From: an uncultured Clostridia bacterium
Lineage (GTDB): Bacteria; Bacillota; Clostridia; Lachnospirales; CAG-274
Reading direction: 5' to 3'
NCBI GenBank assembly: GCA_910579745.1
Contig: CAJTVH010000040.1
Coordinates: forward strand, 1-29,067
DNA: 29,067 nt
A model generated the notes under the pieces. It saw nothing but the letters and a program-made list of their open reading frames with translations, did no database searches and had not been told where the DNA came from. Below are positions 6,455 to 13,125 of the stretch, piece by piece. How positions within the stretch are numbered: the first letter of the stretch is position 1; the number at the start of each line of letters is the position of its first letter. The translations under genes and the position numbers were made by a program.

Positions 6455-8689
6455 TTATAATTTCTCACTCTCATCTCTGGCTTTAAGTCTTTCCCAGCGC
6501 CTGTCAATCTCTTTTTGTATTTCCTCGACAGTATCTTTAAACTCATCGCCTTTAAGATGTTTTGTACGTCCCATCATTGAGAGCCATTCCAAAACGCCTA
6601 CTTTATTATTTTTCTTTTCAGGATTATAATTAATTGTCGTGATTCCATTCTCAATTTCATATAACGGATGATAACAGCAGTCTACCGCTTTAGCGATAAC
6701 GTCTTTCTCATACCTTGGCTCATCATTCCAGTTAAGGGGGCACGCTGATAAACATTTTATATAAGCCATGCCCTCCTTTTTGGCGTATTCCTGAGCCTTT
6801 TTAGCCTTTTTAATAAAATCTGACGGATGGGTCTCCGATGCTGTCGCCACATAAGGAATGTTGGCGGCGGCAAAAATTTGCGGATTATCCTTGTGGAAAG
6901 TAAGTTTGCCTTTCTCAAATTTACCCACATGACTTGTAGAGCTTTTAGCTCCCTTAGGAGTTGAGTAAGACTGCTGATACCCTGTGTTCATATACCCACC
7001 GTTATCATACTCAAGTACAATCATGCCATGTCCTCTAAGTCCCGCGCCTATAGCCGAACCGAGCCCAATATCAAGTCCGCCGTCTCCTGAAACCATAATG
7101 AAAGTAACATCCTCATCCGGCAGCTCCCCTCTTTTGACCTTCTGGTTATACGCCTCAAGCACTCCGGAGAGAGTCGCAGCCCCGCTTTGAAACAAGTTGT
7201 GAATATAATTTACTTTGAAAGAAGTCTTTGGATACGCTGTTGTGACAACCATTCCGCAGCCTGTGTGGAACAGTAAAACAACATTTCCTGAAATACCTTT
7301 TAAAAATATATTTAAGTTGATAAAAATTCCGCAGCCTGGACAAGCTCCGTGTCCCGGCGCTATACGCCTTGGCATTCTCAGGCTTTCCTTAATATTCCCT
7401 CCCGAAACCGTCATATTTCCGCTTTCGTCAAATGACGCGGAAACATTGTCGGGAGATGAATCCTCTTTTGTAAGAGGGGCGAAATATCGTAAGTCTTTTT
7501 CCCCCGAACCTACATATTTGTTTATATAGTCAAATTTTAATACCTCTTCGGAATTTAAGGCTTTCAAAGCGTCCTCAAATATTTTCTCAGCATCCTCAAC
7601 GTAAAAATCGCATCCTCCAATGCCATAAACACGGCTTAAAACTTTTGCCGCTGAGTCACAGTCTTTTAAAAGGGCTTTAATCTCTATGGATAAATTTCCC
7701 CCTCCGGCGCCGAAGCTGTCCTGCCTGTCACACACGACGATAACTTTAGCGCTTTTTATAACCTCATAAATCTCAGAAACCGCCCACGGCCTTAACACGC
7801 TCACGGTCGCCACCCCGGCCTTAACGCCCTTCTGCCTTAAATTGTCAACGGCGTCTTTCGCCGTATCATAGGCTGAACCTAAAATAAAAATAAGAACATC
7901 CGCGTCTTTCGCCATATATCCCTTGCAAATATGGTATCTTCTGCCGGAAATATCACAGTACTCCTCAAAAATCTGAGGAATTAAAGACTTTCCTTTTTCC
8001 ATAGCGATATGAAGCTGATATTTATTATTTGTAAGGTCAGGCTCGTTCATATAAGAACCTATAGTAACAGGATTCTCAAAATCAAATACTGTAACCGGCG
8101 GATTATATTCCCCGATAAAATTCAAAACATCCTCATCTTTCTCGAAGACAGAGGCTTTTCTTTTCTGGTGGCTTGTAAAAAATCCGTCATATGAGACAAT
8201 AACGGGCACCCTAAGCTTCTCGGCGATTTTAAGCGCTATAATGTTAAAATCGTAAACTTCCTGCGGAACTTTCGCGAAAAGAATAATCCACCCGCAGTTA
8301 AGGGCGAACATAATGTCGCTGTGGTCTCCTTTGATAGACAAAGGCCCCGAAACGGTTCGGCAAGCTACGTTTAAAACCATTGGAAACCTTGTTCCCGACT
8401 GAACCGGAAGCTGTTCTATAGCGTATAAAAGCCCGTTGGCGCTTGTCGCGTTAAAAACTCGCCCTCCGGCGGCACTCGCCCCATAGCATACTCCAGCGGC
8501 GCTGTGTTCGCCCTCCGCGGGTATAAGCTTTATATCGTGGAGACCTTCCGCACCCATTAAATCAAGCTGTTCAGCCACCTGTGTAGACGGAGTAATGGGA
8601 TAGTATCCCATAATATGATAATTTATCTGTTTAGCGGCAAGGGCCGCAAGCTCATTTCCGCTGTCAAAAACAATTTTCTGACTAAGCAT
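6455..8689 (-). CDS. 2-oxoacid (pyruvate-type):ferredoxin oxidoreductase, fused alpha-beta subunits
   Basis: Catalytic chain of an enzyme that oxidatively decarboxylates a 2-oxoacid to acyl-CoA with ferredoxin as acceptor. Residues 1 to about 375 are the alpha subunit: YYPITPSTQVAEQL, AEGEHSAAGVCYGASAAGGR and the SIKGDHSDIMFALNCGWI to DGFFTSH stretch, which resembles pyruvate rather than 2-oxoglutarate enzymes. From about residue 440 comes the beta subunit: GHGACPGCG and HTGCGM with cluster cysteines, the thiamine-pyrophosphate motif GDGGLDIGLGSAIGAG ending in YDNGGYMNTG, and a late Cys in LSACPLNW. The two are normally separate proteins; here a linker of about 65 residues joins them. ATG 8689 follows GGGGG. 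Only 12 bases separate it from the gamma-delta gene upstream. Substrate could also be a branched-chain 2-oxoacid. Confidence 0.88.
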   Translation of the reverse strand: MLSQKIVFDSGNELAALAAKQINYHIMGYYPITPSTQVAEQLDLMGAEGLHDIKLIPAEGEHSAAGVCYGASAAGGRVFNATSANGLLYAIEQLPVQSGTRFPMVLNVACRTVSGPLSIKGDHSDIMFALNCGWIILFAKVPQEVYDFNIIALKIAEKLRVPVIVSYDGFFTSHQKRKASVFEKDEDVLNFIGEYNPPVTVFDFENPVTIGSYMNEPDLTNNKYQLHIAMEKGKSLIPQIFEEYCDISGRRYHICKGYMAKDADVLIFILGSAYDTAKDAVDNLRQKGVKAGVATVSVLRPWAVSEIYEVIKSAKVIVVCDRQDSFGAGGGNLSIEIKALLKDCDSAAKVLSRVYGIGGCDFYVEDAEKIFEDALKALNSEEVLKFDYINKYVGSGEKDLRYFAPLTKEDSSPDNVSASFDESGNMTVSGGNIKESLRMPRRIAPGHGACPGCGIFINLNIFLKGISGNVVLLFHTGCGMVVTTAYPKTSFKVNYIHNLFQSGAATLSGVLEAYNQKVKRGELPDEDVTFIMVSGDGGLDIGLGSAIGAGLRGHGMIVLEYDNGGYMNTGYQQSYSTPKGAKSSTSHVGKFEKGKLTFHKDNPQIFAAANIPYVATASETHPSDFIKKAKKAQEYAKKEGMAYIKCLSACPLNWNDEPRYEKDVIAKAVDCCYHPLYEIENGITTINYNPEKKNNKVGVLEWLSMMGRTKHLKGDEFKDTVEEIQKEIDRRWERLKARDESEKL

Positions 8690-8701
8690 AAAAATCCCCC
8701 T

Positions 8702-9763
8702 TTAATTTTCTGAGTTAGCGGTATAAGAAACCGACTCAACCCAAGAATTAGAACCAACGTCGTCAAAATTAATATTTTTATCCAAAAGCTCGATATTGTT
8801 TACATTTGTCTTGGAAATATCGTGCTCGCTTTCAATACCGGCTGTAATGGCGCTCGTCGGGCATACCTCAACACACCTTAAACAGCCTTTGCAGTGTCTG
8901 TAGTCAGGGCCTAAATTGACCATAGCTTTTTTCCCTTTATATTCCCCCTCTGTAAACTGATAAACCATATCAGGACAATAAATATCGCACATACCGCAGT
9001 TTATACACTTTTCCTTGTCAAATAAAGGAACATAACCCTCTCTGCTGGCTGATAAATCATTTGACACAGAACTTCCGAAAATAGGATTAACTCCGCCCAA
9101 AGGAGCGTTATCAAAACCCCATACCCTTTTGATTTCCTCATATTTCTCAAAAGGATACTTTCCGTCATCATTAATAACAACACCACTTAAATTGTCAAAT
9201 CCCGCTCTTATTCCTTTTAAATTTCCCTCAACGCTTTTGGGATACTTTTTCCCCAAAGTTTCCGTGACGACTTTCTCCACGGCGTCTAAAGGTATAAACC
9301 CGCTTGCCTTAGCAGCGGCGCCTAATAAAACCATATTAACCCTCGTTTTGTTTTCCATCGCTATTTTAAGAGCGTCTATCACAAAAAGCTCTCCGGCGCA
9401 CATTTTAAACCTGTCCCTAATAAACTCTGGTGTTTTATTTGAATTTACAATAACCTTTGTTTTCTCACTCACCCCCGCCATAACAAGAGGCTTTCCCGCT
9501 AACCTGTCGTGAAAAACCACGAGCATATCAGGAGATATAACGGGACAGTTGATTCTTATTTCCTTATCAGGTTTGGAGTATCTTATAAAACTTTTAACCG
9601 GAGACCCTCTTTTTTCTGAACCATAACTGGCGAAACTTGAGGCGTTAAGCCCCAAATACAGCGCTCCGAGCTCGCCCAATAGTTTTCCCGCTAAGTTTGC
9701 ACCCAGACCGCCTATGCTTTCAAGCCTCATCTCAAAATAATCTTTTCCAAAATCCACTTCCAT
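8702..9763 (-). CDS. 2-oxoacid:ferredoxin oxidoreductase, fused gamma-delta subunits
   Basis: Electron-transfer partner of the fused alpha-beta chain. Residues 1 to about 200 are the gamma subunit (GGLGANLAGKLLGELG, ASSFASYGSEKRGSPVKSFIR). Residues about 245-315 are a ferredoxin-like delta subunit with two [4Fe-4S] motifs, C-IN-C-GM-C-DIY-C-P and C-KG-C-LR-C-VEV-C-P. The tail of about 40 residues is not recognised. First gene of the operon; gene order gamma-delta then alpha-beta matches the four-gene archaeal/Thermotoga-type por clusters, but with two fusions. ATG 9763 follows AAGGGG by 7 bases. A MITE-like element ends only about 50 bp upstream of the start, so the promoter may lie in or beyond that element. 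Confidence 0.88.
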   Translation of the reverse strand: MEVDFGKDYFEMRLESIGGLGANLAGKLLGELGALYLGLNASSFASYGSEKRGSPVKSFIRYSKPDKEIRINCPVISPDMLVVFHDRLAGKPLVMAGVSEKTKVIVNSNKTPEFIRDRFKMCAGELFVIDALKIAMENKTRVNMVLLGAAAKASGFIPLDAVEKVVTETLGKKYPKSVEGNLKGIRAGFDNLSGVVINDDGKYPFEKYEEIKRVWGFDNAPLGGVNPIFGSSVSNDLSASREGYVPLFDKEKCINCGMCDIYCPDMVYQFTEGEYKGKKAMVNLGPDYRHCKGCLRCVEVCPTSAITAGIESEHDISKTNVNNIELLDKNINFDDVGSNSWVESVSYTANSEN

Positions 9764-9811
9764 AAAAACACCCCTTAAAAAATTCTTTTTTTGGAAACCC
9801 TCTGATTTTAT

Positions 9812-10150
9812 TAAAGCGTATCTGAAAACTATACACTTGTTATTAACTCCACGTAAAACTTTAAATCTAAAAAATAATTAAATGCCCTTTTAAAGCGAAA
9901 ATATCTAAAAACTATAAAAAATAAAATGAAAACAGTTTAATTTCATTTTATACTAAACACCGTTTAAATCGCTGATAAAATTTGATTTTCTCCCCATAGA
10001 ACAAATTTTTAGCGTTAGAGAAATTTTTGATAAATTCAAAAACTTCGTAGTGTTAAAAAATTTTGAGTAAATTAAATTTCTATCAGTCTTTTAAATTGTG
10101 TTTAGTATTATATCATTTTTCGCTCGTATTTTGGTTTTCGTATACGCTCT
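9812..10150. mobile_element. Long MITE-like palindromic element, family A
   Basis: Starts with AAAGCGTATCTGAAAACTA and ends with the imperfect complement (GTTTTCGTATACGCTCT). The interior is itself an inverted repeat: TACTAAACACC from 9951 pairs with GGTGTTTAGTA-like sequence ending at 10107, and further arms pair around 10040, so about 340 bp fold as one long imperfect hairpin. It contains no open frame. It separates the oxidoreductase operon from the rest of the intergenic region and could affect that operon's promoter. Confidence 0.65.
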
Positions 10151-10365
10151 GTAGAAACTTTCCATAGACCAATTAATATTTCACATGATAGTATTTTCAA
10201 AAACAATTATTTTATTCCGTAAACTAAAGTTATTTTTACTTTTCTCTTTTTATATCGAACAAAAAAAAATGAACAAATATACTTTAATAAACCTTATACA
10301 TCCAAGAATTATTTTATTAGTTCGCGCTAAAAATTTCACGAATTTCTATAAGCTTTTTAATAAAA

Positions 10366-10430
10366 AAACTGTCGGCAAAGTAAGGAAATCACATAACATT
10401 TTAACTTTCCTCAACCCCGCCGACAATTTT
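10366..10430 (-). terminator. Long hairpin with U tract, minus strand
   Basis: TGTCGGC (10370-10376) pairs with GCCGACA (10419-10425), and a second helix inside pairs AGGAAA (10383-10388) with TTTCCT (10406-10411). The minus-strand RNA continues with seven U residues. It looks like an intrinsic terminator or the end of a small structured RNA, 600 bp downstream of coaX. The plus strand has only five T after the stem. Confidence 0.5.
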
Positions 10431-10480
10431 TGCTGATTTTCATTTATTTTTTATCCTAAAATCTCATCTAATTTCTACTT

Positions 10481-10644
10481 AGGGCATATCTGAAAACTAT
10501 TATAAGCTATCAGTTATATACGCGAAATATCTAAAAAATTATTAAAAAATAAACGAAAACGATTCAATTAAACAGAAAAGCCTTTCTGCTTCGTTTTATT
10601 TTTTATAATTTTTCGCGCGTATTTTTGTTTTCAGATACGCTCTA
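10481..10644. mobile_element. MITE-like element, family A, 164-bp form
   Basis: Ends AGGGCATATCTGAAAACTA and the complement of TAGAGCGTATCTGAAAAC, with TA on both outer edges as expected of a TA target duplication. Almost the same 164-bp sequence is at 18708-18872 and 27981-28144, including the inner AAACAGAAAAGCCTTTCTG hairpin. Both halves are complementary through most of their length. No open frame. Confidence 0.8.
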
Positions 10645-10731
10645 GTAAATAAAAATTTATATCGCAAACAGTCAAAACCATATGAAGTCCCTGTCCATCA
10701 TTTTTTAATAACCATAAGCGAAAATCCTAAT

Positions 10732-10821
10732 TATAGCAATCCAACCTAAAAATAAATAAGTTCCGCGGAGAAAAATTATTTTCTCCGCGGAACTTATTTA
10801 TTTTTAGGTTGGATTGCTATA
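10732..10821. repeat. Perfect 90-bp palindrome, 43-bp arms, 4-base loop
   Basis: Left arm 10732-10774 and right arm 10779-10821 are exact complements with no mismatch; the loop is ATTA. The inner part AGTTCCGCGGAGAAAA is GC-rich with a T run on both strands, like a bidirectional terminator, and the outer part is A/T rich and ends in TATAGCAATCC. It shares no terminus with family A elements. Perfection over 43 bp suggests recent origin or active maintenance. Confidence 0.9.
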
Positions 10822-10852
10822 GTATAAGAAATATAATTTTTGTCGGTAAAAC

Positions 10853-10892
10853 ACAAAAACCCGTTTAATTCCCACAATGAAATTAAACAGGT
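10853..10892 (-). terminator. Terminator downstream of coaX
   Basis: The minus-strand RNA pairs ACCTGTTTAATT (10892-10881) with AATTAAACGGGT (10870-10859); the single imperfect pair is a G-U wobble only on this strand. A U-rich tract follows. It lies about 140 bp after the coaX stop. Confidence 0.65.
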
Positions 10893-10898
10893 CTTTAA

Positions 10899-10990
10899 TT
10901 ATAGCTAAACAATAAAATAATATCCAAACTTTAATAAAATCTGATATATTTAAAAAATTCTTTTATTGTTTTGCCCTAAATTTTTCGCCA
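10899..10990. repeat. Family B repeat, copy 1
   Basis: About 90 bp with ACAATAAAAT at one side and the complement ATTTCTTTTATTGT-like sequence at the other, and the core CTTTAATAAAATCTGATATAT. A second copy is at 21057-21150 and an interrupted one at 28147-28363. Confidence 0.6.
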
Positions 10991-11028
10991 GTCACTGCAG
11001 AACCATTTTATAATCCGCAGCAAACAGG

Positions 11029-11805
11029 CTATTGCACAGCGTTTTTTTTGTAGATAATATATAATCCCCTTAAAAGTAAATCCTCGTCATATATAATTTT
11101 CTTTTTACAGTAAGGCATTATAAGTCCGGCAATCCCTCCCGTGGCGACAACCGTTCCCGATTCTCCCAGCTCCTCCTCAATTCTTTCTATCATTCCGTCA
11201 AGCATAGCGGCGTTGCCGTATATAACCCCGCTTCTCATACACTCTATAGTGTTCTTTCCTATAGTCTTTTTAGGCTCGGAAAGGCTTATCCCTGGAAGCT
11301 GAGCGGCGTTTTTTGAGATCGCGTCAAGAGATACTTTAATTCCCGGCATAATACACCCGCCGATATAATTTTTCCGTGAGTCAACCACTGAAATAGTAGT
11401 CGCCGTACCCATATCAATAATAATAATAGGCGGTTTAAACCTCTCTATGGCGGAAGCCGCGTTCACAACCAAATCGCTTCCGAGCTGAGCTGGGTTATCC
11501 ATTAATATATTAAGGCCCGTTTTTACTCCTGGTCCCACAATAACACTGTCAATTCCAATAAGCCGTTTAACGCCTCCGCTCACGGCGTTTAAAACTGGAG
11601 GAACAACTGACGAGATAATACAGCCCTTTATATTTTGGATTTCCATATTGTAAAGCTCGATAATATTTTTAAATTGAAAGCCGTACTGGTCTGCGGTATA
11701 AGTTCTGTCAGTAGAAATTCTCGCCGTAAATAAAATCTCACCTGTTTTTTTATCGATTGTTCCTAAAACAATATTCGTGTTTCCTATGTCGATAGCTAAA
11801 ATCAT
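11029..11805 (-). CDS. coaX: Type III pantothenate kinase CoaX
   Basis: Phosphorylates pantothenate in the first committed step of coenzyme A synthesis; type III enzymes are insensitive to CoA feedback and need a monovalent cation. Seen: N-terminal phosphate motif DIGNTNIVLG (residues 5-14), the conserved DQYGFQF, the GPGVKTGL block, DMGTATT (second ASKHA phosphate motif), GGCIMPGI and the adenosine motif VVATGGIAGLI. Length 258 is normal. ATG 11805 follows GGGGGATTTTTATTT. It appears monocistronic with a candidate promoter at 11825-11854 and a terminator at 10853-10892. In many Firmicutes coaX sits beside hslO or ftsH; here it does not. Confidence 0.96.
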   Translation of the reverse strand: MILAIDIGNTNIVLGTIDKKTGEILFTARISTDRTYTADQYGFQFKNIIELYNMEIQNIKGCIISSVVPPVLNAVSGGVKRLIGIDSVIVGPGVKTGLNILMDNPAQLGSDLVVNAASAIERFKPPIIIIDMGTATTISVVDSRKNYIGGCIMPGIKVSLDAISKNAAQLPGISLSEPKKTIGKNTIECMRSGVIYGNAAMLDGMIERIEEELGESGTVVATGGIAGLIMPYCKKKIIYDEDLLLRGLYIIYKKNAVQ

Positions 11806-11824
11806 AAATAAAAATCCCCCGTAA

Positions 11825-11854
11825 ATTAAGGCCTTAAAAACGTTATTATGTCAA
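11825..11854 (-). promoter_or_regulatory. Candidate coaX promoter
   Basis: TTGACA (11854-11849) and CTTAAT (11830-11825) separated by 18 bases on the minus strand; the -10 box is poor. Start of transcription would be about 12 bases before the GGGGG ribosome site. Confidence 0.4.
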
Positions 11855-11932
11855 AGACTATTATGAATCCTTCCGCCCATAAACAACAGCGTTTTACAGC
11901 ACACCCGCTTTTTAAGCGCGGTATATACTCAG

Positions 11933-12532
11933 TTAGTTAAAATCACTGTCTGTCCTTCTGAAAGAATGAATTTTCCATAAATCCTTTTCATCTTTAACAA
12001 TATTATAAACCCAATAGGCTTTCAGCGTTCCGTTTTCATCATTGGCGTTTGTGCTTATGATTGTCCTTACCTCGCAAGTTTTAAAATCCTTTGAGTAAAT
12101 AGGCGGTTTCGCCTCAAAATCGATAACCACGACATTAGAGTCCTTTAAAGCCTCCACGTCTGATTTGATTTGCTCAAGCTGAACCTCAAAAAGATTTTTC
12201 TCAGCAAGCTCTTTTGAGTACAATCTTCTCTGAATATGAAGAACATTGGCGAAAATATCGTCGTTTCTTATCATATCGCCATAAATAAGTTTATAGCATT
12301 TTCCATAAAACTGTATAACCTCGTCGGGAGTTTTGGGATAATCCTTTTCCAGATCAGCTCCTGAGACATCCGAATACAACACTTCCGCGGCGGACTTTTT
12401 CGTATTCTCAAAGTCCCCGTAAATAGCGTCGCTTCCCGACTTCCATGAGACAGCCGCTATAATTACGATACACGTAATAATAATAAGTATAAATAAAAGT
12501 TTAACCATACCGTTTTTATTTTTAACCGCCAT
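11933..12532 (-). CDS. Membrane-anchored protein of unknown function, NTF2-like C-terminal part
   Basis: 199 residues. After a short basic start the protein has one membrane segment (LLFILIIITCIVIIAAVSW, about residues 12-30) and an extracytoplasmic domain with TPDEVIQFYGKCYKLIYGD and the final VYNIVKDEKDLWKIHSFRR, a pattern reminiscent of SnoaL/NTF2-like folds and of small uncharacterised proteins common in Lachnospiraceae (possibly DUF6715; from memory, not checked). The frame can be opened at a GTG (12541), but ATG 12532 is preferred because AAGGGG lies 8 bases upstream. It begins 5 bases after the engB stop, so it is the last gene of the tilS-engB operon. Function unknown. Confidence 0.75.
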   Translation of the reverse strand: MAVKNKNGMVKLLFILIIITCIVIIAAVSWKSGSDAIYGDFENTKKSAAEVLYSDVSGADLEKDYPKTPDEVIQFYGKCYKLIYGDMIRNDDIFANVLHIQRRLYSKELAEKNLFEVQLEQIKSDVEALKDSNVVVIDFEAKPPIYSKDFKTCEVRTIISTNANDENGTLKAYWVYNIVKDEKDLWKIHSFRRTDSDFN

Positions 12533-12537
12533 AAAAA

Positions 12538-13125
12538 TCACCCCTTGATAATATTTTCAATAACCTCCCACAATTCATCTTTCCCGCTTTTGTCCTCACT
12601 TGAAAACGGAATTATAATATCCTCTTTTGAAAGTCCCAGTGAATTAATAATAACAGCCAAATGTTTTTTCACCTGACTCCTTTTCAATTTATCGCTTTTT
12701 GTAGCCGCGACTATTATTTTATGTCCGTAATGCTTGAGCCATTCGTACATCATTTTGTCATTTTCCCCCGGCTCGTGCCTTATATCTATAAGTAAAATGA
12801 TTCCTCTAAGAAATTCCCTTTTAATTAAGTAATCCTCAATCATTTTCCCCCATTTACGCTGTTCGCTTTTCGATATTTTGGCATAACCGTATCCGGGTAA
12901 ATCCACAAACATAAGAGTGTCTTCTACATTATAAAAATTTATTGTTCTCGTTTTCCCTGGGCTTCCGCTTGTTCTTGCCAAAGCCTTGCGGTTTATCATA
13001 GCGTTTATAAGAGATGATTTCCCGACGTTTGACTTTCCGGCGAAAGCGACTTCCGGCAAGCCCTCATCCGGATACTGTTCTTTTTTTACAGCCACAGCCT
13101 GAAGATTCACGTTATTAACGTTCAC
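12538..13125 (-). CDS. engB: Ribosome biogenesis GTPase EngB (YsxC/YihA)
   Basis: Essential TRAFAC GTPase that helps late assembly of the large ribosomal subunit. All GTPase motifs are seen: G1 GKSNVGKSS (residues 30-38), G2 around SGSPGKTRTINF, G3 DLPGYGYAKIS, G4 TKSD, G5 FSSEDKSG. Length 195 is normal. The start is GTG 13125, whose GTGA overlaps the stop of recD2; GGAGG lies 10 bases upstream, within recD2, so translation is probably coupled. Confidence 0.96.
   Translation of the reverse strand: MNVNNVNLQAVAVKKEQYPDEGLPEVAFAGKSNVGKSSLINAMINRKALARTSGSPGKTRTINFYNVEDTLMFVDLPGYGYAKISKSEQRKWGKMIEDYLIKREFLRGIILLIDIRHEPGENDKMMYEWLKHYGHKIIVAATKSDKLKRSQVKKHLAVIINSLGLSKEDIIIPFSSEDKSGKDELWEVIENIIKG

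Noticed and set aside
10185..10436. 83-codon plus-strand open frame
   Set aside because: No ribosome site, A/T-driven composition, and it runs across a terminator hairpin in a repeat-rich spacer.
9812..10644. CRISPR array or phage attachment site
   Set aside because: The repeats are inverted and interspersed, not regularly spaced direct repeats, and no cas, integrase or phage gene is in the window.
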